The notes beneath the pieces were generated by a model. It did not search any database. It had not been told where the DNA came from and saw only the letters and a list, made by a program, of their open reading frames with translations. Of a stretch of DNA of 7,000 bases, positions 1-4,970 are shown piece after piece. The translations under genes and the position numbers were made by a program. Position 1 is the first letter of the stretch, and the number at the start of each line of letters is the position of its first letter. This DNA is from CAYRKQ01 sp964621845 (GTDB lineage Bacteria; Patescibacteriota; Saccharimonadia; Saccharimonadales; UBA7683), in contig CAZUOL010000062.1 in assembly GCA_964621845.1 (NCBI GenBank), positions 1 through 7,000 of the forward strand. Reading direction: 5' to 3'.

Positions 1-366
1 CCGCTCGACGGTGCACGAGCAGCAACGCCCCAGCAGATTTTCTCAAACTGTGTGAAGCAGATTAATGAATCAGAACTGCTCATTGTCTATCTATCGGATG
101 ATATTAGTGTTGGCGGATCGCAGGAAATTTTAATCGCCAAATACCTCGGCAAGCCCGTGATTGGTTTTGCCCCACACGGAGGAAAATTTAATGGAGCAAC
201 CAGAGAGATGCTTGGCAAGGTCATTAAAGATTTCAAAGACCCCTTTGTTTTTTCAACCTGCGACAGTGTGTGTGGAGCTACTGAGGATGTTGCTGAAGTT
301 ATCAAAAACATCACCCAACTTAAGAAAACCAGTTTCCAAGTGTTGGTAGAGAACGCTCTTAAGTAA
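1..366 (+). CDS. Nucleoside 2-deoxyribosyltransferase-like protein, 3' part
   Basis: The reading frame is open from the first base, so this is the C-terminal 121 residues of a gene beginning upstream. A GTG at 52 is probably internal, because conserved-looking sequence (PLDGARAATPQQIF) continues before it. Around residues 22-55 it reads INESELLIVYLSDD, then GGSQEI, then AKYLGKPVIGF. This resembles the nucleoside 2-deoxyribosyltransferase fold: a strand ending in an Asp-containing loop, a Glu (E42 here) that would match the catalytic nucleophile, then a helix and GKPV strand. Those enzymes swap bases between deoxynucleosides in salvage, but the same small Rossmann-like fold serves other nucleotide-binding proteins, so the substrate is not established. 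The C-terminal third (KTSFQVLVENALK) is not recognised. It converges on the small membrane-protein gene with only 9 nt between stops. Confidence 0.55.
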   Translation, partial: PLDGARAATPQQIFSNCVKQINESELLIVYLSDDISVGGSQEILIAKYLGKPVIGFAPHGGKFNGATREMLGKVIKDFKDPFVFSTCDSVCGATEDVAEVIKNITQLKKTSFQVLVENALK

Positions 367-375
367 CGAGCAGCA

Positions 376-594
376 TTACTTGGTAAACAGCTTGAGGCCG
401 GCGATGCCGGCAAAAATGCCACCGGCAAAAATAAGAATATGCTGTAGATCATGACCGTATAGACTAGCTTCGGCCCATTCAGCCAAGGCATAGTGGGCAA
501 GCAGAAAGAGCCCACAGCCTATTAGCAGCGCTGCAATAGTAATGAGTTTTGAGTTGCTTTTCACTATTTCATTTGTGTCATCTTTTGCATCCAT
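376..594 (-). CDS. Small two-helix membrane protein, unknown function
   Basis: This 72-residue protein is not recognised. It has a charged N-terminus (MDAKDDTNEIVKSNSK), a hydrophobic segment at about residues 17-38, a short polar loop (EWAEASLYGHDLQ), and a second hydrophobic segment at about 52-70 rich in small residues (IFAGG then IFAGI), ending in Lys. It therefore looks like a helical-hairpin inner-membrane protein with small-residue packing in helix 2. The start is supported by GAGG at 602-605 (minus strand), 7 nt before the ATG, and by an extended -10 overlapping the end of folP. It lies 21 nt downstream of folP on the same strand, so it may be read both from folP transcripts and from its own promoter. 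No function can be assigned. Confidence 0.7.
   Translation of the reverse strand: MDAKDDTNEIVKSNSKLITIAALLIGCGLFLLAHYALAEWAEASLYGHDLQHILIFAGGIFAGIAGLKLFTK
407..432 (-). repeat. 15-bp-period in-frame repeat in the small membrane protein
   Basis: CCGGCAAAAAT occurs at 407-417 and again at 422-432 (+ strand), 15 bp apart. It encodes IFAG-G-IFAG in transmembrane helix 2 (residues 55-63). It may be a codon-level duplication that extends a small-residue helix-packing face. Confidence 0.5.
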
Positions 595-601
595 TATATG
601 T

Positions 602-605
602 CCTC
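602..605 (-). promoter_or_regulatory. Shine-Dalgarno GAGG of the small membrane protein
   Basis: On the minus strand GAGG lies 7 nt before the ATG at 594. It is one of the few clear ribosome-binding sites in the window and fixes this start. Confidence 0.6.
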
Positions 606-615
606 GTTTATCTTC

Positions 616-1404
616 TTAGTTTAGCATAGCAAAATAGAGCCGTGGTTCGTGCACGCGGAGGTAGGCGGCACCAGCATCGTTGGCAATTTGTGCCGCTTTC
701 TGATTGATTGCATCCGTAAAACGTAGCTCTTGACCATTCGGTAGCCATGCGCCAGTTTCAGGGTTACAGCCTAAAAAGCGCTTGCGAGAATGACCGATCA
801 TTATGGGGAAGTCTGGCACCTGATTCGCAAACGCTAGTAGCTGCCAATTAAGTCGCATGGTTTTGCCAAAGCCAATGTTGGGGTCGAGTATAATTTTATC
901 TCTATGAATACCAAATTTTATCAGCTCCTCAGTTCGCTCCAAAAGTTCATCACGAATTTGTTCAATGCTGTCGATTGGCTCAACGGTGTGAGCGACGATT
1001 GGTAGGCCTTTGGCAGCTATTGGTAGGTGCCCAATAATGCAGGTGAGCTCATGCTCGGCTACTAATTCTTGCATACGCTTATGTGCTAAACCAGAAACAT
1101 CATTCACAATTGGCTGACCAGCTTTTAATGCCCACTCAAGAGTCTCGGGGTGATACGTATCAATTGAAATTTTTCCAGGATAGGTGCTGAGAAGTTGCGG
1201 CAAAATATCTTTCAAGCGTGCTTGTTCCTCCTCGGGGGCGAGAGTTTTAGATTTTGGATTCGTTGATTCAGCACCTACATCGAGTAGATCAGCGCCTTCA
1301 GAAAATAGCTCCTTAGCATTTTTCAGAGCATGCTCTGAAATGAGGTTCACTCCACCATCGCTAAAACTATCTGGAGTGATGTTCAAAATCCCAACAAGTT
1401 GCAT
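616..1404 (-). CDS. folP: Dihydropteroate synthase
   Basis: FolP condenses 6-hydroxymethyl-dihydropterin diphosphate with p-aminobenzoate to form dihydropteroate in cytosolic folate synthesis. This 262-residue TIM-barrel protein has the family motifs in order: GILNITPDSFSDGG (5-18), GADLLDVGAESTNP (37-50), ISIDTY (79-84), NDVSGL (101-106), ILDPNIGFGKT (172-182), GHSRKRFLG (204-212) and RVHE (250-253). Residues matching the known pterin/pABA site are N8, D82, N101, D174, K208, R250 and H252, so it should be active. Mild departures are DVGAEST where DVGGEST is usual and DPNIGFGK for DPGIGFGK. The frame stays open up to position 1701, but the extension is antisense to the next gene; MQLVGILNITPDSF is the normal N-terminus. 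That ATG lies 6 nt after an extended -10 with no Shine-Dalgarno, so the mRNA is probably leaderless. No other folate gene is in the window. Confidence 0.95.
   Translation of the reverse strand: MQLVGILNITPDSFSDGGVNLISEHALKNAKELFSEGADLLDVGAESTNPKSKTLAPEEEQARLKDILPQLLSTYPGKISIDTYHPETLEWALKAGQPIVNDVSGLAHKRMQELVAEHELTCIIGHLPIAAKGLPIVAHTVEPIDSIEQIRDELLERTEELIKFGIHRDKIILDPNIGFGKTMRLNWQLLAFANQVPDFPIMIGHSRKRFLGCNPETGAWLPNGQELRFTDAINQKAAQIANDAGAAYLRVHEPRLYFAMLN
618..626 (-). promoter_or_regulatory. Extended -10 promoter (TGCTAAACT) for the small membrane protein
   Basis: On the minus strand TGC-TAAACT has the extended -10 form and is identical to the box in front of fpg. The last T of the hexamer is the first base of the folP stop codon. 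Transcription would start near 611, giving a leader of about 17 nt that contains the GAGG ribosome-binding site. No good -35 was found. The call rests on motif match and spacing only. Confidence 0.45.
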
Positions 1405-1410
1405 GAATTG

Positions 1411-1419
1411 AGTATAACA
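1411..1419 (-). promoter_or_regulatory. Extended -10 promoter (TGTTATACT) of folP
   Basis: On the minus strand TGT-TATACT is followed by caattc and then the folP ATG at 1404. With usual -10 to +1 spacing the transcript starts on the A of the start codon. No -35 hexamer of quality was found at 16-18 nt. Its upstream region coincides with the -35 box of the divergent promoter at 1431-1460. Confidence 0.6.
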
Positions 1420-1430
1420 GGGCACAGTAC

Positions 1431-1460
1431 TTGACATAAGCATAAGAAGTATGCTATAAT
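1431..1460 (+). promoter_or_regulatory. Near-perfect sigma-70-type promoter for the 265-aa protein
   Basis: TTGACA (1431-1436), an 18-nt spacer, and TATAAT (1455-1460) preceded by TGC, giving an extended -10. This is the best promoter in the window. Predicted start is near 1467, leaving an A-rich leader of about 17 nt without a clear Shine-Dalgarno before ATG 1484. Confidence 0.8.
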
Positions 1461-1483
1461 GAATCTGTAAAAAGAAAACAAAC

Positions 1484-2281
1484 ATGCCAGAAGCCTTAAT
1501 ACAAGCAAAAGCTGCCACAATTGATCCTTCTGTCGTTGCGGTTAATACAGAATGGTCATATCGAGGACCAAAACGAGCAATGGATCCACGTGTTGAGGTA
1601 TTGGTGAAAGATCGACAAAGCCTTAGCCAAGAGGATAGTGCGCAGGCGATCGAAATTGCAAAGAGAGAGGCCGGTCTAGACCAAGCCCAAAATAAAGTCA
1701 TTATTGAATCAGCGGGTAGAACTTACTGGGGTGCCGAGTACCCTAATGTGTTCACATTCAACGGCATTCTAAGGGGCAATTTTGAGCATATACATAAAGA
1801 TGTGGATCAACGTGATAATGGTGAACAGGTAGCAATTGCAGGGCCTGGAGGCGAAAGTACGCATGTTGTCATTGAAACTGACGATGGGCATGTGTTTGTT
1901 ATCCGACGTACTAACGATAAAAAAAGTGCAGCACTCCAAACGTTTGAACTGAGCTCAACTACTATGCATATGGGGCAAGAGGGTGACGAACTGTTAACGA
2001 GAGAAGTGGGGACCGATCAATTAAAAGATGTGGTGGTGATGCCTGGGTATCCACTGGTGCTCAGCCCCGGTGAAGATGGTAAATCAATGCGTACCAAAGG
2101 TAATGTAACAAGGATTACCTCGTTGCAAAGAACTGAAGAGGGCAGCGTAGCGGAGGGGCACCCATATTTGCAAAAAGACGACATGAGACGAAACCCAAGT
2201 GGTGAGTTCCTGGCAGCCGTTGAAACTGCGCGAACAATGAGTGCTGCTGAGGCAATCGGACCATTGGCAGTCCAAGCCTAG
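1484..2281 (+). CDS. Conserved-looking hypothetical soluble protein (265 aa)
   Basis: I do not recognise this protein. It has no signal peptide or membrane segment and is rich in charged residues, so it is probably cytoplasmic. Visible parts are an N-terminal region with a basic stretch (YRGPKRAMDPRVEV, 26-39), a helix-like segment (SAQAIEIAKREAG, 52-64), a turn-rich central part (TYWGAEYPNVFTFNGI, 80-95), a probable beta-hairpin (THVVIETDDG, then VFVIRRTNDK; 126-146), a second strand-rich part (VVVMPGYPLVLSPG, 183-196) and an Ala-rich helical tail. No catalytic motif is evident. The ATG follows an almost consensus promoter, suggesting strong expression, while the leader lacks a Shine-Dalgarno and is A-rich. 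It is divergent from folP and followed after 22 nt by the HAD gene, which has its own promoter. Confidence 0.75.
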   Translation: MPEALIQAKAATIDPSVVAVNTEWSYRGPKRAMDPRVEVLVKDRQSLSQEDSAQAIEIAKREAGLDQAQNKVIIESAGRTYWGAEYPNVFTFNGILRGNFEHIHKDVDQRDNGEQVAIAGPGGESTHVVIETDDGHVFVIRRTNDKKSAALQTFELSSTTMHMGQEGDELLTREVGTDQLKDVVVMPGYPLVLSPGEDGKSMRTKGNVTRITSLQRTEEGSVAEGHPYLQKDDMRRNPSGEFLAAVETARTMSAAEAIGPLAVQA

Positions 2282-2288
2282 GACCGCA

Positions 2289-2297
2289 TGTTAAGAT
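2289..2297 (+). promoter_or_regulatory. Extended -10 promoter (TGTTAAGAT) of the HAD gene
   Basis: TGT-TAAGAT is followed by ggtagg and then GTG at 2304, the same 6-nt spacing as at folP and fpg. The predicted transcript starts on the start codon. No convincing -35 was found. Confidence 0.5.
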
Positions 2298-2303
2298 GGT
2301 AGG

Positions 2304-2870
2304 GTGATAAAAGAAGTTATTTTTGATTGTTTTGGGGTGCTGACGCAAGACGGCTGGACTCGGTTTATGGAAAAGTTTGCAACTGATGCCAACAAAGAAG
2401 AGCTCAGGTACCTCAATAAAAGTGCTGACAACGGGCTGATTAGTGCAGAGGAATTTTTTGAAGCAATCAGCAACCTTACAGCCGCGACCAAGGCAGAAAC
2501 TATAGAAATTTTGGTGACGAGTTACCATCCGGAGCAAGCAGTATTTTCGTACATAAGGAGCTTGAAACCAAAGTATAAAATTGGCCTTATTTCAAACATA
2601 GGCTCACCACTGAAAGATTATTTGCCAACAGCTGATCTTGATGTGTTCGATGAGCAAACACTTTCGTATCAGGTGGGCGTAGCGAAGCCAGACAAACGGA
2701 TATTTGAATTGCATCTTGCTAAAACGGGTACCTTGCCCACCGAAGCAGTTTTTATTGACGACCGAGAAGTGAATGCTCTGGCTGCCGAGGGGGCGGGTCT
2801 GCATGGTATTTGTTACAAAAACCTTGCACAACTAAAAGCCGAACTGAGCAGGCTTGGCGTCAAAGCCTAG
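2304..2870 (+). CDS. HAD superfamily (subfamily IA) hydrolase
   Basis: This 188-residue cytosolic protein has all four HAD motifs. Motif I is IFDCFGVL (nucleophile D8), motif II is GLISN (S97, N98), motif III is the Lys in GVAKPDKRIFE (K128), and motif IV is AVFIDDREVN (D152, D153, for Mg2+). The cap insert at about 15-80 is helical, as in subfamily IA. The acid/base Asp two residues after the nucleophile, usual in HAD phosphatases, is Phe (D-C-F-G). Such DxFG/DxYG forms occur in dehalogenase- and epoxide-hydrolase-N-terminus-like branches and in some poorly studied phosphatase-like members, so the substrate cannot be named. The GTG start gives a normal-length N-terminus (MIKEVIFD) and lies 6 nt after an extended -10, implying leaderless translation. 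Confidence 0.88.
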   Translation: MIKEVIFDCFGVLTQDGWTRFMEKFATDANKEELRYLNKSADNGLISAEEFFEAISNLTAATKAETIEILVTSYHPEQAVFSYIRSLKPKYKIGLISNIGSPLKDYLPTADLDVFDEQTLSYQVGVAKPDKRIFELHLAKTGTLPTEAVFIDDREVNALAAEGAGLHGICYKNLAQLKAELSRLGVKA

Positions 2871-3009
2871 AAGATTCTTAAAAGTGATAATAGTCACGCA
2901 GCATTAAGCTGAACAGATGCAGAAACACCCCATATATTTTTTACCGTTTCATATTTACAACAAAAGCTTGACGCAAGATAAGCATGAGCGTTTCAATGGG
3001 GCTGAGGAA

Positions 3010-3015
3010 TATAAA
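3010..3015 (+). promoter_or_regulatory. Possible -10 box (TATAAA) for the 52-aa protein
   Basis: TATAAA would put the transcript start near 3022 and give a leader of about 19 nt carrying the GGAAAG ribosome-binding site. There is no TGn extension and no matching -35. An alternative is TTGACG (2968-2973) with a poor -10, TTCAAT, at 2992-2997. Only weak support for either. The rest of the 170-nt stretch 2871-3040 holds nothing I can identify. Confidence 0.25.
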
Positions 3016-3040
3016 CGTTAAAACAAAAAAGGAAAGCGAA

Positions 3041-3199
3041 ATGGCACTATTCGAACTTTACGGTGATTGCGGTATCACTGCTGTTGATGAAGATGCTGCG
3101 CGAGTTGCGCATGAAAACGGTATCGATTGCGAAGTAGCGCATCAGCTGCCAGAAGAGTACGCTCGCTACGTTGGCGAGAGGGTGCTGGCCGTTGCTTAG
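3041..3199 (+). CDS. Small orphan protein (52 aa), unknown function
   Basis: Not recognised. The protein starts MALFELYGDCGITAVDED and ends YVGERVLAVA. It is acidic, has two Cys (10 and 29) and no membrane segment. The frame extends to an ATG at 2984 (71 aa), but the extra 19 residues are basic and low in structure. The inner ATG has a purine-rich AAGGAAAG about 6 nt upstream, so I prefer it. An ORF this short could arise by chance. The Shine-Dalgarno, the codon use resembling its neighbours, and the tight fit before the fpg promoter argue that it is real. Function cannot be inferred. Confidence 0.5.
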   Translation: MALFELYGDCGITAVDEDAARVAHENGIDCEVAHQLPEEYARYVGERVLAVA

Positions 3200-3221
3200 A
3201 CGCCTGGCGTGAAGAGAGAGC

Positions 3222-3230
3222 TGCTAAACT
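3222..3230 (+). promoter_or_regulatory. Extended -10 promoter (TGCTAAACT) of fpg
   Basis: TGC-TAAACT is followed by ggtagc and then ATG at 3237, giving predicted leaderless transcription. The 6-nt spacer is nearly the same sequence as that of the HAD gene (ggtagg). No good -35 was found. Confidence 0.55.
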
Positions 3231-3236
3231 GGTAGC

Positions 3237-4109
3237 ATGCCAGAATTGCCTGAAGTAGAAACTGTAAAACGCGGGCTTGAGAAACTGCTTGTAGGTCATA
3301 AAATTCTATCGATCAGATCAGATTTGCCAAAAAGTTTCCCGAATGCGGCTGCGGATGTGAAACACTTTTTGGTGGGCGCTAAAGTAATTGCTGTGCGCCG
3401 AAGAGCAAAAGTACTCATAATTGACCTTGATAGTAAGTATTCGCTTGCGGTTCATCTTAAAATGACCGGTCAATTGGTGTATCGTGGGAAAGAAACTTTT
3501 GGAGCGGGGCATCCAAGCGATTCACTTGTCGGGGAATTGCCAGACAAATCTACAAGAGTCATCTTCAGTTTGGACAATGATTCGCATTTGTATTTTAATG
3601 ATCAACGCAAATTTGGCTGGGTGAAATTATATCCAACAATTGAAATTGAAAACATCGATTTTATGAAGAAGCTCGGGCCTGAACCGCTATCTGAAAATTT
3701 TCAATTCACAATTTTCAATTCACAATTGCAAAAGCGTAAGAAATCAATGATTAAGGCAGTCTTGTTGGATCAAATGGTGATTGCAGGGGTAGGCAATATA
3801 TATGCTGACGAAAGTTTGTGGGCGGCTAAAATTCATCCTGCCCAACGGGTGAACGAAATTGGCAATGCTCGACTTAAAAAATTGTTCAAAGAACTGATCT
3901 CTGTGCTCACCCTTTCAATCGAAAAGGGCGGCTCAACAGATAGAAATTATGTGAATGCTGAGGGCAAACGAGGAAGCTATTTAAGTTTTGCCAATGTCTA
4001 TAAGCAAATGGGTAAGCCGTGCCCGCGCCACCCTGAAACGCTGATCATAAAAATTCGTGTGGCTGGCCGTGGTACCCACATCTGCCCTAAATGCCAGAAG
4101 TTGGTATAA
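3237..4109 (+). CDS. mutM: Formamidopyrimidine-DNA glycosylase
   Basis: Fpg/MutM removes oxidised purines such as 8-oxoguanine and cuts the backbone by beta,delta-elimination in base excision repair. The 290-residue protein shows the N-terminal MPELPEVETVKRGL with the Pro2 nucleophile and Glu3, Lys58 in RRRAKVL, the HLKMTGQL strand (73-80), DQRKFGW (122-128), the helix-two-turn-helix region with GVGNIYADE (184-192), and a C-terminal zinc finger. The finger is odd: it reads CPRH (262-265) then CPKC (283-286), so the second Cys is replaced by His, with GRGT (278-280) intact. The interdomain linker (about 153-167) is encoded by a 14-bp tandem repeat and differs from usual Fpg linkers. The start is fixed by Pro2 and lies 6 nt after an extended -10. 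The stop codon lies within the next gene's -10. Confidence 0.96.
   Translation: MPELPEVETVKRGLEKLLVGHKILSIRSDLPKSFPNAAADVKHFLVGAKVIAVRRRAKVLIIDLDSKYSLAVHLKMTGQLVYRGKETFGAGHPSDSLVGELPDKSTRVIFSLDNDSHLYFNDQRKFGWVKLYPTIEIENIDFMKKLGPEPLSENFQFTIFNSQLQKRKKSMIKAVLLDQMVIAGVGNIYADESLWAAKIHPAQRVNEIGNARLKKLFKELISVLTLSIEKGGSTDRNYVNAEGKRGSYLSFANVYKQMGKPCPRHPETLIIKIRVAGRGTHICPKCQKLV
3697..3727 (+). repeat. 14-bp tandem repeat inside mutM
   Basis: The unit attttcaattcaca occurs twice in tandem (3697-3710, 3711-3724), followed by att, the start of a third copy. The period is not a multiple of three, so the copies are read in different frames (ENFQFT, then IFNSQLQ). It sits in the linker between the N-terminal domain and the H2TH domain, where extra residues are tolerated. 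Its A/T-rich CAATT-type unit differs from the surrounding gene. Confidence 0.85.
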
Positions 4110-4110
4110 T
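4102..4110 (+). promoter_or_regulatory. Extended -10 promoter (TGGTATAAT) of the LssY_C-holA pair
   Basis: A consensus TATAAT with TGG before it, overlapping the mutM stop codon (TAA, 4107-4109). The start site should fall near 4117, which is the A of an ATG, 14 nt before the GTG of the LssY_C gene. No -35 consensus was found. Confidence 0.6.
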
Positions 4111-4116
4111 AAACAG

Positions 4117-4134
4117 ATGAGGACGAGGCAGTGA
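4117..4134 (+). other. Possible 5-codon leader ORF (MRTRQ) at the transcript start
   Basis: ATG-AGG-ACG-AGG-CAG-TGA begins 6 nt after the extended -10, the same geometry as the leaderless genes here. Its TGA overlaps the GTG of the following gene as GTGA. If translated as a leaderless ORF it would end on the start of the LssY_C gene, allowing re-initiation. The same bases also provide Shine-Dalgarno sequences, so coding is uncertain. Confidence 0.3.
4119..4128 (+). promoter_or_regulatory. Double GAGG ribosome-binding site of the LssY_C gene
   Basis: GAGG occurs at 4119-4122 and again at 4125-4128. The first is 8 nt from GTG 4131 and suits that start; the second is 11 nt from an in-frame ATG at 4140. 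This supports GTG 4131, with ATG 4140 as an alternative. Confidence 0.5.
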
Positions 4135-4970
4135 AGAAGATGGGCTCTCGATTTATGAGCTACCTTAAACAGCCGTGGCGGCTGAGTGTGCCGCTTAAGA
4201 GGCTGGCCTTGTTTGTGCTGTTTCTTGCCGTGGCCGTGTTGGCCTATTACTGGGCAATTGAAAACGTAAAAAGTGGGCAAAACATCATTATCGCGATTAT
4301 TGTACTGTGGGTCGCCACTGCGTATTATTTGCTGCCTCGCGTGCACCGACTGTTGAGTAAGATATACGTACCAAACTATTTTATTGGTAGAGCTCGTACT
4401 GCCGATGGTTTGTTGGCAGATCCGGTTAATATGGCGGTACGCGGCACAAAACCCCAACTTAAAAATGCTATGAGGCAGGCAGGCTGGGAGTTGGCCGATT
4501 CTATTACGGTGCGTTCGGCATGGGGAATTGTGCATTCAACACTCAGAAAGCAAAGTTACGCGAACGCCCCTGTGAGTGATTTGTTTGTATTTGGAGCAAA
4601 GCAAGAACTTGCCTATCAAAAAGAGGTGGATGGCAACCCTGCAAAGCGACATCACATACGATTTTGGCGTGTGCCAAAAAACTACTATTTACCAGGTGGT
4701 TACCAGGTGGATTGGGTGGCAGGGGCTACCTACGATGACGCAGTGGGGCTATCTCGCTTTACGTTTCAGGTCACGCACACCATAGACGGCGATGTGGATA
4801 CCGAACGTGATTTTGTGGTAGAAACACTTAAGAATGCTGGTGTTACTGCAAGCGTGCAAAGAATCGAGCACTTCTTCCCTAAATATAGTCACCATAATGG
4901 GGTGAATGGCAGTAAGTTTTTTACGGATGGCTCGATGGTTATTGTAGATATAGCAGAGATCAATCAATGA
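4131..4970 (+). CDS. LssY C-terminal-domain membrane protein
   Basis: The 279-residue protein has two N-terminal transmembrane segments (about 23-43 and 51-68) followed by a soluble domain that I recognise as the LssY C-terminal type. Signature stretches are DPVNMAVRGTKPQL (97-110), a GW..AD segment (118-123), APVSDLFVFGAKQELAYQK (146-164), RHHIRFW (173-179), DWVAGATYDD (194-203) and THTIDGDVDTERD (215-227). In other bacteria this domain occurs in membrane proteins of unclear function, sometimes fused to PAP2 phosphatase or DedA-like parts. Here it stands alone behind a two-helix anchor, so the domain probably lies on one membrane face. The start is GTG 4131. Its last codons overlap holA by ATGA, so the two are likely translationally coupled. 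Confidence 0.8.
   Translation: MKKMGSRFMSYLKQPWRLSVPLKRLALFVLFLAVAVLAYYWAIENVKSGQNIIIAIIVLWVATAYYLLPRVHRLLSKIYVPNYFIGRARTADGLLADPVNMAVRGTKPQLKNAMRQAGWELADSITVRSAWGIVHSTLRKQSYANAPVSDLFVFGAKQELAYQKEVDGNPAKRHHIRFWRVPKNYYLPGGYQVDWVAGATYDDAVGLSRFTFQVTHTIDGDVDTERDFVVETLKNAGVTASVQRIEHFFPKYSHHNGVNGSKFFTDGSMVIVDIAEINQ
4689..4710 (+). repeat. 11-bp perfect tandem duplication in the LssY_C gene
   Basis: ttaccaggtgg occurs twice back to back (4689-4699, 4700-4710), encoding the YLPGGYQVDW segment. The copies are read in different frames. The segment lies between RHHIRFW and the DWVAGATYDD strand, probably in a loop. Confidence 0.75.

Noticed and set aside
397..416. GCCGGC-gat-GCCGGC hairpin downstream of the first gene as a terminator
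   Set aside because: On the plus strand it is followed by A's, not T's. On the minus strand the T's lie before it. It is inside the small membrane-protein gene and explained by its Ala/Gly codons.
1405..1701. Open upstream extension of the folP frame on the minus strand
   Set aside because: It is antisense to the 265-aa gene and its promoter, and the family N-terminus starts at MQLVGILNITPDSF with a promoter directly before it.
2115..2537. 140-codon minus-strand frame
   Set aside because: It is antisense to the 265-aa and HAD genes, with no promoter or ribosome-binding site and a shadow-like composition.
2886..2899. GTGA...TCAC inverted repeat after the HAD gene as terminator or operator
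   Set aside because: It has four base pairs only and no T-run; expected by chance.
2984..3040. Upstream ATG giving a 71-aa form of the small orphan
   Set aside because: It has no ribosome-binding site and does not fit the 6-nt promoter rule. The inner ATG has a purine-rich site at good distance.
3981..4535. 184-codon open frame on the minus strand
   Set aside because: It lies antisense across the end of mutM and the start of the LssY_C gene, both of which match known families. Its composition (many His, Arg, Cys) is typical of a shadow frame.
4968..4970. Possible UGA recoding, as in some CPR lineages
   Set aside because: TGA ends the LssY_C gene in a normal ATGA overlap with holA, and no recognised gene has an internal TGA, so the standard reading of UGA fits.
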